The translations under genes were made by a program, and so were the position numbers. A DNA stretch of 64,000 nt, taken from the NCBI RefSeq assembly GCF_033542235.1, contig NZ_JAWRCU010000002.1:248001-312000 (forward strand), given 5' to 3'. Origin of the DNA: JAWRCU01 sp033542235. Lineage in GTDB: Bacteria > Pseudomonadota > Alphaproteobacteria > Rhizobiales > Rhizobiaceae. The notes beneath the pieces are model-generated. The model saw nothing but the letters and a program-made list of their open reading frames with translations. It was not told the origin of the DNA and did not search any database. Positions within the stretch are counted from its first letter, which is position 1. Every line of letters begins with the position of its first letter. Shown one piece after another: positions 18,129-26,815 of this stretch.

Positions 18129-19697
18129 ATGGCCGCGACCGGAGGAACCGCAATCGACCTTGCGGCAGCCATCATTACGGCGCCGACCGCGCCTGCCGAT
18201 TGGCTGGTGATCGCGCCGGTCGTGATCCCTCTCCTAACGGGAGCGCTGCTAGTCGCGCTGCGCCACAGGACGGGCGTGCAAGGCGCGATCGCACTTGCCG
18301 GTCTCGCGCTGACGATCGTCTGCGCGGCGTTGCTCTTCGCGCGCGTCTCGGCGCAAGGGCCGATCGTGATGACCATGGGCCGCTGGCTGCCGCCGTTCGG
18401 CATCTCCTTTGCTGCCGACGCCCTCGGCGCCCTGCTTTCACTCACCGCCTCGATCGTCGGCTTCATCGCGGCGCTCTATTCGCTGCGCGACATCGACATC
18501 GCCGGACGTCGCTACGGCTTCTATCCGTTTTTGACGCTGATGATGGCAGGCGTCGGCGGCGCTTTCCTTACCGGTGACGTGTTCAATCTCTATGTCTGGT
18601 TCGAGGTGTTCGTCATCTCGTCGTTCGGGCTACTGGTGGTCGGCGACGACGAGGCTCGCATCGACGGCGCCGTCAAATATGCGATCCTCAATCTGATCGC
18701 GACGACGCTTTTCCTCATTGCCACGGGGTACCTCTACGGAGTGTTCGGCACGCTCAACATGGCCGACCTTCACCGCAAGATGGCGGCAGTCGGCTCGGAA
18801 GCGCCCATGATGACGCTGGCTACTCTCTACCTTGTCGCCTTCGGTATGAAGGCGGCTGCCTTTCCGGTGAACTTCTGGCTACCTGCCTCCTATCACACGC
18901 CGAAGATCGTTACTTCGGCGCTGTTCGGTGGGTTGCTGACCAAGATCGGCCTCTATGCGCTGCTGCGCGTGCTGGTCATGATCATGCCGGCGGAGCGCCT
19001 CGCGCTTTCTCCCCTCATCGGCTGGATCGCGGCGGCAACCATGCTTCTGGGCGTGCTCGGCGCGCTGGCGCAGTCTGACATCCGCCGCATGGTCGGCTTT
19101 GTGCTGATCTCCGGCGTCGGCGTCATGCTGTCCGGCCTCGCGGTCGGCGATGCGGCCGGTCTCTCCGGCGCAATCCTTTACGCCGTTCATTCGATGCTCG
19201 TGGTCACAGCGCTCTATCTGCTTGCAGGGATGATCCGCGATGCGGGCGGCAGCTTCTCGCTCGAAGCGCTCGCGGGACTTTATGACAGGGCGCCGGTGCT
19301 GGCGGCAGGGGCCTTGCTCCTTGCTTTCGCGATCGCTGGACTGCCGCCGGGCTCGGGCCTGTGGCCGAAGATCGTCTTGGTCAGGGCTTCGCTCGATGCC
19401 GGTGCAGGCTGGTTGGCGGCGGTGATTCTCGTGACCGGACTACTCACGACGGTCGCTTTCGGCCGGGTCTTCCTGCTCGCCTTCTGGCGCGAGAATGCCG
19501 ATAATCCAGCATTGGCCGAACGGCGGCGAAAGGTGCCGCACCTCGCCTTCGCTGCTCTCATCGCATTGCTCGCGCCGTCCTTGGCGATGGGCCTCTACCC
19601 TGAGCCGTTTGTCGCGGCGGCAAAGAACGCCGCAGCCGGCCTGCTGGAACCGACACCCTATGTCGACGCCGTCTTCCCGGGGAGGGCGGCGCCGTGA
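18129..19697 (+). CDS. mrpD: Na+/H+ antiporter Mrp subunit D
   Basis: 522 residues, about 14 membrane helices, NuoM/N-like. Conserved regions: NLYVWFEVFVISSFGLLVVG with the key Glu in the membrane, GAVKYAILNLIATTLFLIATGYLYG, and MKAAAFPVNFWLPASYHTPKIVTSALFGGLLTKIGLYALLR. It is a second ion-translocating subunit next to MrpA. The ATG at 18129 follows the mrpC stop directly; the stop overlaps the GTG start of mrpE. Confidence 0.95.
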   Translation: MAATGGTAIDLAAAIITAPTAPADWLVIAPVVIPLLTGALLVALRHRTGVQGAIALAGLALTIVCAALLFARVSAQGPIVMTMGRWLPPFGISFAADALGALLSLTASIVGFIAALYSLRDIDIAGRRYGFYPFLTLMMAGVGGAFLTGDVFNLYVWFEVFVISSFGLLVVGDDEARIDGAVKYAILNLIATTLFLIATGYLYGVFGTLNMADLHRKMAAVGSEAPMMTLATLYLVAFGMKAAAFPVNFWLPASYHTPKIVTSALFGGLLTKIGLYALLRVLVMIMPAERLALSPLIGWIAAATMLLGVLGALAQSDIRRMVGFVLISGVGVMLSGLAVGDAAGLSGAILYAVHSMLVVTALYLLAGMIRDAGGSFSLEALAGLYDRAPVLAAGALLLAFAIAGLPPGSGLWPKIVLVRASLDAGAGWLAAVILVTGLLTTVAFGRVFLLAFWRENADNPALAERRRKVPHLAFAALIALLAPSLAMGLYPEPFVAAAKNAAAGLLEPTPYVDAVFPGRAAP

Positions 19698-20167
19698 AGA
19701 ACTGGCTCGGCATTTTGCTGCTGACACTCGCCTGGATCGCGCTCACCGGCTCCTGGACAATCCCGAATGCTTTGCTGGGTGTGGTGCTGAGTGTCCTTGC
19801 CTCCTCCTTTGCCCGCGAGCAGCGCCGGCGGCGGGAAGTCGCTCTGCGGCCTTTGCGGATAGCCGAGCTCGCCCTGCTCTTTCTCTACGAACTCATGCTC
19901 TCGGGCTACCGCGTGGCGAGGCTGGTCCTGATGCCGCGCATGGAACTGAGGCCCGGGATATTCGCCTATCCGATGAAGGTCGAGCGGAACTTCGAGATTA
20001 CGCTGCTTGCCAACCTTATCACTTTGACGCCGGGCACGCTCTCGGTGGACGTGTCGGCCGACCGCAAAACCTTGTTCGTGCATGCGATCGACTGCTCGGA
20101 TCCCGACCAGGCGCGACGCGACATCGCAGACGGCTTCGAGCGCAAGATCCTGGAGGCGTTCCGATGA
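19694..20167 (+). CDS. mrpE: Na+/H+ antiporter Mrp subunit E
   Basis: 157 residues. Two N-terminal membrane helices, then the soluble domain MnhE: FLYELMLSGYRVARLVLMPRMELRPGIFAYP and NLITLTPGTLSVDVSADRKTLFVHAID. GTG start that overlaps the mrpD stop (GTGA); the stop overlaps mrpF (ATGA). Confidence 0.95.
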   Translation: MKNWLGILLLTLAWIALTGSWTIPNALLGVVLSVLASSFAREQRRRREVALRPLRIAELALLFLYELMLSGYRVARLVLMPRMELRPGIFAYPMKVERNFEITLLANLITLTPGTLSVDVSADRKTLFVHAIDCSDPDQARRDIADGFERKILEAFR

Positions 20168-20463
20168 CTGCCGCGCTCTTTCTTCAGTGGTCGCTCAATG
20201 TCGCGCTCGGTGTGCTCAGTCTGTCCTTTCTGCTTACTGTCGCAAGAGTGGTCATTGGGCCGACGCTGCCCGATCGGGTGCTGGCACTCGATATGCTGGT
20301 CGCTGTTGCGATCGGCTTCATCGCCGTGCTCGGCATCAGGACAGGCCATACGCTTTACACCGACATCGCGATCGCGCTGGGGCTGGTCGGTTTCCTGGCA
20401 ACGGTCGCCTTTGCGCGGTTCATTCTCCGGCGCAGGACGATCGAGAGGGAAGAGGTCGAATGA
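20164..20463 (+). CDS. mrpF: Na+/H+ antiporter Mrp subunit F
   Basis: 99 residues, three membrane helices. RVVIGPTLPDRVLALDMLVAVAIGFIAVLG is the MnhF/PhaF signature. It overlaps mrpE and mrpG by ATGA on both sides. The frame lies in a longer open frame starting in mrpD, but only this part is coding. Confidence 0.95.
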   Translation: MTAALFLQWSLNVALGVLSLSFLLTVARVVIGPTLPDRVLALDMLVAVAIGFIAVLGIRTGHTLYTDIAIALGLVGFLATVAFARFILRRRTIEREEVE

Positions 20464-20828
20464 TCGACGCGCTGCAAAGCACGCTCGCCGCGATCCTCAT
20501 CCTTCTTGGATCGGTCTTCGCGCTGACTGCCTCGATCGGCTTGATCAGGCTTCCCGACTTCTACACGCGCATGCACGCGGCCTCAAAAGCTGGAACGTTG
20601 GGCTCGTGCGTGATGCTGATTGCACTTGCGGTCTACACGGATGACCTTGCGATGACCACGCGTGCGCTCGGCGGGGTCGCTTTCTTCCTTTTAACGGCAC
20701 CCGTCTCGGCGCACCTGCTCGCAAAAGCCGCGCACGCGTCCGGTCTCAAATTGTGGAGCGGTTCGGTGGCGGACGATTACGCCACGGGGCAAGGCCGCGA
20801 CAAAATGGCCGGCACGGATGTTCAGTGA
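20460..20828 (+). CDS. mrpG: Na+/H+ antiporter Mrp subunit G
   Basis: 122 residues, three membrane helices. SIGLIRLPDFYTRMHAASKAGTLGS is the MnhG/PhaG motif, and FLLTAPVSAHLLAKAAH the C-terminal one. Last gene of the seven-gene operon; no clear terminator follows. Confidence 0.95.
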   Translation: MIDALQSTLAAILILLGSVFALTASIGLIRLPDFYTRMHAASKAGTLGSCVMLIALAVYTDDLAMTTRALGGVAFFLLTAPVSAHLLAKAAHASGLKLWSGSVADDYATGQGRDKMAGTDVQ

Positions 20829-21112
20829 GCAAGCGTGCGTGGGCCCAAAGAAATTCTGACCAATCCACGGTTGAGCTGTTGCAGCTGAACATTACAGATT
20901 GTTAATAATCAAAGCTGGCCGCAATAGTTCGCTCGTTAGTCAAAGCTGTTCGGCGGAATCGTCAAATAGTGAATTGACTTAATGTATATAACGGCCCATT
21001 TAAGGCGTTGCGAAGCGATTCTGGACGGCTCCTAGTCGCGCGCGCCTAACCGAACCCCGAACAGCAAGTAACGGGGACCTTACATAACTCTAGCCGTTGG
21101 GGCTCGAAACAA
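20829..21112 (+). promoter_or_regulatory. Leader region of mucR, AT-rich in part
   Basis: 284 bp between mrpG and mucR. The part from about 20890 to 21005 is much more AT-rich than the surroundings (for example TTGTTAATAATC and TTGACTTAATGTATATAA). TATATAA near 20990 is a possible -10 element; the -35 is not clear. MucR/Ros proteins are known to bind AT-rich DNA with little sequence preference and to repress their own genes, so autoregulation here is a reasonable inference. Confidence 0.45.
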
Positions 21113-21538
21113 ATGGAAATCGCAGAGACTACCTCGAAAAACAGCGAGATGCTGATCGAGCTAACGGCCGATGTCGTCGCGGCCTATGTCAGCAACAATC
21201 CTGTTCCTGCCGGTGAACTACCCAACCTGATCGCCGACGTGCATGCCGCCCTCGGACGCGTTGGCGGCGCACCCGAGCAGCCGCCGGCCGACAAACAGAA
21301 GCCGGCTGTCAATCCGAAGAAATCGGTCCATGACGACTACATCATCTGCCTTGAGGACGGGAAGAAGTTCAAGTCCCTGAAGCGGCACCTGATGACCCAT
21401 TACGGGCTTACGCCTGACCAGTACCGCGAGAAGTGGGGCCTCGATTCAAGCTATCCGATGGTCGCCCCGAACTATGCGCAGGCGCGCTCGCAGCTCGCCA
21501 AGAAGATGGGACTTGGCCGCAAGCGCAAGTCTCGCTGA
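21113..21538 (+). CDS. mucR: MucR/Ros family zinc-finger transcriptional regulator
   Basis: 141 residues. N-terminal oligomerisation region (about residues 10-50), then the prokaryotic Cys2His2-type zinc finger: CLEDGKKFKSLKRHLMTHYG leading to LTPDQYREKWGL and a basic tail KKMGLGRKRKSR. MucR proteins are global nucleoid-associated repressors in rhizobia, controlling exopolysaccharide, motility and cell-cycle genes. It is preceded by a long AT-rich leader, a usual place for autorepression. The length fits the family (140-150). Confidence 0.93.
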   Translation: MEIAETTSKNSEMLIELTADVVAAYVSNNPVPAGELPNLIADVHAALGRVGGAPEQPPADKQKPAVNPKKSVHDDYIICLEDGKKFKSLKRHLMTHYGLTPDQYREKWGLDSSYPMVAPNYAQARSQLAKKMGLGRKRKSR

Positions 21539-21600
21539 GTTTCCGCAGGAGTCCCATGGAAGGCGGCGTTGAAGGGCGGCGCCGTCTTTCTCGGGGAACG

Positions 21601-21666
21601 GGCAACAGGGAATAGCGGGGGGTAGGGGAATAAACCCCTATGCTACTGCCTTATTGCCCTACTGCA
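21601..21666. repeat. Heptad/octad repeat cluster 1 (inverted pair)
   Basis: Plus-strand units such as GGGAATA, GGGGTA and GGGGAATA are followed within 20 bases by the inverted forms CTACTG, CCTTATTG and CCCTACTG. The units contain TAG or TAA. The right arm overlaps the last codons of sufE. See the parallel clusters at 26.2, 26.7, 51.6 and 59.5 kb. Confidence 0.7.
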
Positions 21667-22091
21667 GCCGGCGCCAAAGCCGTTTCCGCCTCGCGCATGA
21701 TGCGCTTGATCATAGAGCGCAGTCCATTGGCGCGTTGCGGAGTGAGATGCTCGTCGAGGCCGAATTCGCGCATGGTAGCTTCGGCATCAGTCTTGAGAAT
21801 CTCGCTCGCTCGCCTTCCTGAGAAAAGCGAGAGCATGATCGCTACCAGCCCACGCACGATGTGGGCGTCGGAATCACCCTGGAACTCGAGAACCGGGTCG
21901 CCCGCGCCTTTCCTGCTGGTCAACAGCCAGACCTGACTGACACAGCCCTGCACCTTGTGCTCTGCGTCGCGGGCCGAATCCGGGTAAGGCTCCAACTGGT
22001 CGCCCAGATCGATGATATAGCGATAGCGGTCCTCCCAGTCGTCAAGGAAGGAGAAATCGTCGCGGATCGTGTTGATCGTCGGTACGGTCAT
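21651..22091 (-). CDS. sufE: SufE family Fe-S cluster assembly / sulfur acceptor protein
   Basis: 146 residues. FSFLDDWEDRYRYIIDLGDQLEP is the family start, and VQGCVSQVWLL holds the acceptor Cys. It takes sulfur from the SufS desulfurase for Fe-S cluster building. The ATG at 22091 was chosen because the domain starts there; upstream codons of the long frame have no family character. The last codons (AVGQ, stop) are made by repeat cluster 1. No suf genes are adjacent, which is usual for this scattered gene in rhizobia. Confidence 0.9.
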   Translation of the reverse strand: MTVPTINTIRDDFSFLDDWEDRYRYIIDLGDQLEPYPDSARDAEHKVQGCVSQVWLLTSRKGAGDPVLEFQGDSDAHIVRGLVAIMLSLFSGRRASEILKTDAEATMREFGLDEHLTPQRANGLRSMIKRIMREAETALAPAAVGQ

Positions 22092-22793
22092 GCCTCCGAT
22101 ATAGTAGCGGCGAGCGCGGGCGTCACGGAAAAAGAAACGGGGCTCCGGCCGACAACGTCCGCCGGAACCCATGGCCTGATCTGTAACCAAGTACGATAGT
22201 TCCCATGAACCGCAGCGTCGCGGGCGGGCCGGTGCGGATCGCGCCGCTGGCAACCGGCCGACACTGACCTTGGCCATTCCTGGTGGTGTGAAGGCCCTCC
22301 CTGATCGCATTCGCGCGGCCGGTAGTCGGCCGGGTGTTGCCCAAGACCCTGATCCGCCCCGGCCGACGCGCCGTCCCGGAGCAACGATGGCGGCGCACCT
22401 CGCCGCCCGGATCCTCGGCGGGTATTGCACAGATTCCGCGGCTGCCGGGCCGGTTGGAACCCCCTAGTCGGCATTAGTACAAGACGAATTCGGCGGATCA
22501 TTCATCCTACCCAACTGCTTTATTTTACAGCATCACCTCATCCAAAAAGTCTGCGCCTTTTCGGGGAAGCTGCTCTATCGGCCAAAAGGATGAGTTGGGG
22601 CTTGGCGGCAATGAATAAAAGAAAAAAGCGCCGTCGGTACGGAGAGGGCAACGAGCCGGCGGCGCGCCGGTTGTCCGGCGGAGAATTGTCGTCTGGGTTG
22701 TCCGTCTAGAGCATCGGACGGAAACTGCAGCGGTTTTTCCGACAAATCCGATGCGCAGACAAAGAGATTGAGCACCGTGTCGATCCGGCCCGG
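22092..22793. other. 700-bp intergenic region without a confident gene
   Basis: GC-rich part (22100-22460) has several overlapping short frames on the minus strand that look like fragments, but none shows a domain I can name; an old pseudogene is possible. The right part (22480-22640) is less GC-rich. A small plus-strand frame beginning with MNKRKKRRR at 22611 has no support. One intergenic repeat element lies at 22711-22754. Confidence 0.4.
22711..22754 (+). repeat. GCATCGGAC intergenic palindromic element, complete copy
   Basis: A 44-bp sequence begins GCATCGGAC, ends TCCGATGC and has CAGCGGTTTTTCCGAC between. The same sequence type occurs inverted at 50097-50142 and partially at 9189-9220. 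The matching ends make it a small hairpin-forming repeat of the rhizobial intergenic type. Confidence 0.6.
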
Positions 22794-23150
22794 TCAGCTC
22801 GCACCGTTCGAAGCCGCAGGCGCGACCGTTCCGGTCTTGATCGTCACGTCTGCCTGAGGTGCCCCGGGCCGCTTTGCCGGAACGACGGTTTCGTTCGTTT
22901 CGTCGCCAAGCATATCGTAGGCGAGCTTCGCGCTGGCCTTGGCTCTGACACCGATCGTGTGGAGCGCGGCCTTGCCGGTATCGCAGACTTCGGGCTTGCG
23001 CTCGCAGATGCCGGAAAAGTCGTCGACGGCCGCACGCGCCGCCAGCAGCGCCTGCAGCGGGCTGACCTGATTGCCGTTCTCGTCACTGCCGAACGGCAGC
23101 ATCAGCAGCACAAGCGAAAACCAGAACGCTGCACGGATCAAAAACCACAT
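22794..23150 (-). CDS. DUF5330 protein
   Basis: 118 residues. N-terminal hydrophobic segment (MWFLIRAAFWFSLVLLMLPFG) and then VSPLQALLAARAAVDDFSGICERKPEVCDTGKAALHTIG, the pattern of DUF5330 proteins of Rhizobiales. Two Cys in CERKPEVC may form a disulfide in the periplasm. The function is unknown. Monocistronic and divergent from the kinase gene. Confidence 0.82.
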   Translation of the reverse strand: MWFLIRAAFWFSLVLLMLPFGSDENGNQVSPLQALLAARAAVDDFSGICERKPEVCDTGKAALHTIGVRAKASAKLAYDMLGDETNETVVPAKRPGAPQADVTIKTGTVAPAASNGAS

Positions 23151-23554
23151 GGCTTGTCCCTCTTCACACCATGTTCATCTTGCCGGCCTTGTCGGGCCGG
23201 TCTCTCTTCGAGCGCACAATGACAGACACGAGCAAAGGGCGGCTTTCACGAGCGAATCGAATTTTCCGCGAATTCGATTCGAATTTTAAATGATCGGATT
23301 CGCTGCGCTTTTCAGGCGAATTGCTGCCAGGCAAGCAAGGTTTTGTTAATCATTTAACCCGTTGATCTGGAAGCACCTTCTCCCAAAGGCAACCGATCTG
23401 AAGGGATCGATTTCGCAAAAGTGGCGGGGCCTCATGCGCCTAACCCTCCATTTACCATGCAGGCAAAAGCCCGGTACTTTGCGGCCGGCGGGCTCAATAT
23501 TCGCGCCGCCGCGGGCGCCAGATCTCCCGGCCTTATCCTTTCCTTAAATGCTCG
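23151..23554 (+). promoter_or_regulatory. Promoter region of the sensor kinase with GANTC cluster and CtrA-like half-sites
   Basis: Three GANTC sequences (23254, 23276, 23297) lie within 48 bp, two of them in an 11-bp perfect inverted repeat at 23253-23281. TTAA-TCAT-TTAACC lies at 23346-23358. GANTC is the target of the cell-cycle methyltransferase CcrM, and TTAACC-type half-sites are bound by CtrA in alphaproteobacteria. The TTAA spacing of 4 is not the canonical 7, so CtrA binding is only a possibility. Confidence 0.4.
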
Positions 23555-25402
23555 ATGCGAGTTTCGACGTTAACCAAATCGGCTTCAGAACCGTGCAGGT
23601 GCGAGTGCGTTGCGTTGAGTGCGTTTGTCTCCAGATGGCATGAATGCCTCGGTGGTGTTTCATCCGCCGCCGAACGTTTTGCATACCCGGCAGAGGCCAA
23701 TGAGAGCGCCTCCGCTGGACCCCGCAGGCTATTCATTCTGGCGCTGCTCGCGCCTGTGCTGCTCGCTGCCGGCCTCGTGCAGACACTGGCCGATAGGGTC
23801 GGTGCCTCGAAAATCGTTGCGCTGGTCTGCCTGGTCATCGCCTTCGGTTGGCTGACGGGTCTGATGCTTAGCATTACCCGGGCACGGCTGGCAGAGTTCG
23901 GGCTGCTCGTCATCATCTCTGTGTCGACTGCAGCGATCGTCGCCGGGGCAGGCGGCCTGTCCTCGCCGTTCGCGCTGCTCACCGCAATGCCTCTCGCCGA
24001 GGCTCTCTGGGTGAGGCGCGACCGCACCGCCATGATCGCAGGCGGCGCAGCCTCCGTGGTTACGCTCCTGCTGCAGGGCTGGATCGGGCTTGCGCTCGAT
24101 CTGTCGCCGCCCGCACCGACATCCTGGCACTGGCTCATTCCTGCGGCCTATCTCGCAAGCATTCTGGTGCGGGCCAGGACCTTTCTCGCCGAGCGGGAAA
24201 GAAATGCTGCGGAGCGCCGGCCGATCACGGCGGAAGACATCATCGATGCGGCCGTGCTGCGCCTCTCGAAGACAGGCGAGGTGCTGGACGCCGGCGGCAA
24301 GGTCGAAAGACTTACCGGGCTGCAACCGTCGCTGCTTCTCGGCGCCGGACTGTTTGACCGGATCCATGTCGGCGACCGCGTCGCCTGGCTCTGCGCCCTC
24401 TCGGACCTTCGCGACGGCGCGCCGTCCCGCAAGCTGGAGCTGAGGGTACGTGCCCCACGGGGAATGAACGAGGCCGAGGAGAACTACCCGAGTTTCGTCG
24501 TGGAGGTCGCCGAGACGGGCGACCTCGAACGGCCGCTGATTGCAGTGCTGAGGCCGAACGACGAGGTCGTCGCCTTGCGCGCGGAGCTGGCGGCATTGCG
24601 AGCCAATGCCGGCGAGGTCGACCTTGCCAAGAGCCGCTTCCTGGGCGTGGTCAGCCATGAGCTGCGGACGCCGCTCAACGCCATCATCGGTTTCTCCGAC
24701 ATGCTGGAGAATGAGATGTTCGGGCCTTTTGCCAATCCGCGGCAGAAGGAATATGCGGGGCTCATTCGGGAGTCCGGCAATCATCTGCTGGCGGTCGTGA
24801 CCTCGATCCTCGACGTCTCTAAGATCGAGTGTGGTTCCTATCCGATCGAGCCGGAGTCCTTCGCCTTCCGGGACGCGGTGGAGACCTGCCGCTCGATGAT
24901 GTCTCTGCAGGCGGCCCGCAAATCGCTTTCGCTTGAAGCGGACATAGCGCCCTCTGTCGGCAATATCGTCGGCGACCGGCGCGCGGTGCAGCAGATGCTG
25001 ATCAACCTGATTTCCAACGCCGTGAAGTTCACGCCGACTGGCGGAACGGTGAAGGTCGGGGCCAATCGGCTCGGCTCCAGACTGCATTTCTGGGTGAGCG
25101 ACACAGGCATCGGCATCAAGCAGGAAGATCTTGCGCGCCTCGGCCGGCCTTTCACGCAGGTTCGCAACGACTATACGCGAGAATATGAAGGCGCTGGCCT
25201 TGGCCTGTCGCTGGTGAAGGGCCTTGTCGAGCTTCACCACGGCTCGATGATGATCGAGAGCGCGCCCGGGGAGGGGACAGTTGTGACGATCAGCCTTCCG
25301 ATCGCTGGTCCGGCAGCACGCGCTGCCGCCGGTGATGCACCGAAGGTGATCCAGCTCCAGAACGACGAGGTTCCTGATGGGCAGATCCGCAAGATTGCCT
25401 GA
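23555..25402 (+). CDS. Membrane sensor histidine kinase, PleC/DivJ-like
   Basis: 615 residues. Up to six membrane helices between about residues 55 and 205 without a large periplasmic loop; a degenerate PAS-like region at about 225-345; dimerisation domain with FLGVVSHELRTPLNAIIGFSDMLENEMFGP (phospho-His) at about 365-395; ATPase domain with N box NLISNAVKFTP, DTGIGI and GAGLGLSLVKGL. The FSDMLENEMFGP signature is typical of the PleC/DivJ/PdhS family that acts on DivK. The start is uncertain: the first 55 residues have no clear family character. Its stop overlaps the next gene by 26 bases. Confidence 0.88.
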   Translation: MRVSTLTKSASEPCRCECVALSAFVSRWHECLGGVSSAAERFAYPAEANESASAGPRRLFILALLAPVLLAAGLVQTLADRVGASKIVALVCLVIAFGWLTGLMLSITRARLAEFGLLVIISVSTAAIVAGAGGLSSPFALLTAMPLAEALWVRRDRTAMIAGGAASVVTLLLQGWIGLALDLSPPAPTSWHWLIPAAYLASILVRARTFLAERERNAAERRPITAEDIIDAAVLRLSKTGEVLDAGGKVERLTGLQPSLLLGAGLFDRIHVGDRVAWLCALSDLRDGAPSRKLELRVRAPRGMNEAEENYPSFVVEVAETGDLERPLIAVLRPNDEVVALRAELAALRANAGEVDLAKSRFLGVVSHELRTPLNAIIGFSDMLENEMFGPFANPRQKEYAGLIRESGNHLLAVVTSILDVSKIECGSYPIEPESFAFRDAVETCRSMMSLQAARKSLSLEADIAPSVGNIVGDRRAVQQMLINLISNAVKFTPTGGTVKVGANRLGSRLHFWVSDTGIGIKQEDLARLGRPFTQVRNDYTREYEGAGLGLSLVKGLVELHHGSMMIESAPGEGTVVTISLPIAGPAARAAAGDAPKVIQLQNDEVPDGQIRKIA

Positions 25403-26198
25403 CCTGGAGAGCGAGCCGCAGAGCCCGCTCAGCGAGGCTGTCGCAGCGCTCGGCGGTATCCTCGTGCGCAACCCGGCGCTGGTCGGCGGCACCACCGCTT
25501 TTGTCGTCGCGCTCTCCTATGTCTCCGCCAACGCGATCTGGTATCAACCGCACTTCCATAACGGCGCGTTCTTCGCCACCCGCGAGACGAACTACGTCGG
25601 ACCACCGGACCCTTCCGGGGAAACGACGATCAGGATCGAGCGGCAGGGCTCGGCCGAGCCGCCGAAGCCAAAACCCGATCCGACCATCGAAAAGGTGCAG
25701 GCGATCCTGAAGTCGATGAACCTTTATGATGGTGCGGTCGACGGTCTCAATGGCCCTGCCACGCGCAATGCGATCGCGGCGTATCGCAAGACCTTGGGCA
25801 CGGAGGTGTCGGGCGAGATCGATCCGAGCTTGCTCGAACTGCTCGCGGTCGACGATACGACCGCAGGCATCAAGCCTAAGCCGCCTGCGTCGCCGCAGAT
25901 GCAAATGCAGATATTGCCGGATTCGCAGGTGCCGGTACCGTCCGATCCGATGCCTAAGCCGGAGATGATTTCGGCCAAGCTAGAGACGCCGGCTGCCACC
26001 GGCCCGGATCCGATGATCATGAAGATTCAAGCTGGGCTGAAGGCGTTCGGCAACGACAAGATGGAAATCGACGGGAGGATGGGTGCGAAGACCAAGGCGG
26101 CCATCCGCGAGTTCCAGTCGCTGTTCGGCCTTCAAGTGACAGGCGAGCCCAGCCGGGAAGTCTACGCCAAGATGCGGGAGATCGGGCTGACGAACTAG
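25377..26198 (+). CDS. Membrane-anchored peptidoglycan-binding protein with two PG_binding_1 domains
   Basis: 273 residues. One membrane helix (about residues 35-52) near the N-terminus puts the rest in the periplasm. Two peptidoglycan-binding repeats follow: IEKVQAILKSMNLYDGAVDG...GPATRNAIAAYRKTLG (about 105-145) and MKIQAGLKAFGNDKMEIDG...GAKTKAAIREFQSLFG (about 215-255). A Pro-rich linker separates them. The 26-base overlap with the kinase suggests coupling, so it may connect wall state with the kinase; that link is inference. Confidence 0.85.
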   Translation: MGRSARLPDLESEPQSPLSEAVAALGGILVRNPALVGGTTAFVVALSYVSANAIWYQPHFHNGAFFATRETNYVGPPDPSGETTIRIERQGSAEPPKPKPDPTIEKVQAILKSMNLYDGAVDGLNGPATRNAIAAYRKTLGTEVSGEIDPSLLELLAVDDTTAGIKPKPPASPQMQMQILPDSQVPVPSDPMPKPEMISAKLETPAATGPDPMIMKIQAGLKAFGNDKMEIDGRMGAKTKAAIREFQSLFGLQVTGEPSREVYAKMREIGLTN

Positions 26199-26204
26199 GT
26201 GAGA

Positions 26205-26335
26205 GGGGATTATGGGAGTAAGGGAGTAGGGCAGTAAAGGGAACCAGGGCTTCCCGGCCTGTTTTTCCCGACGGTGCTTGGCTTTATGATCGCTACTCCC
26301 CTATTCCCTACTGCCCTATTCCCCTATTCCCCTAA
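26205..26335. repeat. Heptad/octad repeat cluster 2 (inverted pair)
   Basis: Left arm 26213-26242 (GGGAGTAAGGGAGTAGGGCA type units), right arm 26293-26335 (CTACTCCCCTATTCCCTACT type units), about 50 bp between. It fills the gap between the peptidoglycan-binding protein and the DUF1491 gene. Confidence 0.75.
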
Positions 26336-26337
26336 TC

Positions 26338-26688
26338 ATGCGTGTCACCAGCGATCTTTGGGTTTCGGCCTTGACCCGGCGAGTGTTCGGTGAGGGCGGT
26401 TTTGCCGCCGTAGTGCGGCGCGGCGCGACCGAAGCGGGGGCGATCTTCATCGTGACGCGTAGCCGTTTCGGAACTTCGACGCTGTTGGGTCCGGCGCCAC
26501 AGAGCGCCTATGACAGCGACCGCCCCGACGAGCGGCAGTTCGGCATTCTGATCCAGGAGGGCGATGCCACGGAGATCGAGACGCGGCTCGCCAAGGAGGC
26601 ACGCTTCGACAGCGACATATGGATAGTCGAGATCGAGCCCGGCGAGACGCCTCTGGAAGAGCTCGTAACGGTGGCGAAGCCTGACTAG
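26338..26688 (+). CDS. DUF1491 protein
   Basis: 116 residues. MRVTSDLWVSALTRRVFGEGGFAAVVRRGATEAGAIFI is the DUF1491 start, followed by an alpha/beta pattern that ends with VEIEPGETPLEELV. Small soluble protein of alphaproteobacteria without known function. It begins directly after repeat cluster 2 and ends in repeat cluster 3. Confidence 0.85.
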   Translation: MRVTSDLWVSALTRRVFGEGGFAAVVRRGATEAGAIFIVTRSRFGTSTLLGPAPQSAYDSDRPDERQFGILIQEGDATEIETRLAKEARFDSDIWIVEIEPGETPLEELVTVAKPD

Positions 26689-26815
26689 GGCAGTAAGGCA
26701 ATAGGGCAATAGGGCAATAAGGGTTCGCGACGCTGGTTTCAGTGTATGTGCATTCGCGATATCTGAATTCTTGTACCGCCCTACTGCCCTACTGCCTTAT
26801 TGCCCTATTGCCCTG
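26685..26815. repeat. Heptad/octad repeat cluster 3 (inverted pair) between convergent genes
   Basis: Left arm 26685-26723 (GGCAGTA, GGCAATA, GGGCAATA units), right arm 26776-26815 (CCCTACTG, CCTTATTG, CCCTATTG units). It lies between the stops of two convergent genes and overlaps the end of the DUF2336 gene. The folded form could act as a two-way terminator, though no U-tract follows. Confidence 0.75.

Noticed and set aside
22092..22501. Pseudogene in the region upstream of sufE
   Set aside because: Several overlapping minus-strand frames exist but none gives a recognisable protein piece; not enough for a call.
26205..26815. Possible CRISPR array in the short repeats
   Set aside because: Units are 7-8 nt without spacers and come as inverted pairs, unlike CRISPR repeats; no cas genes.
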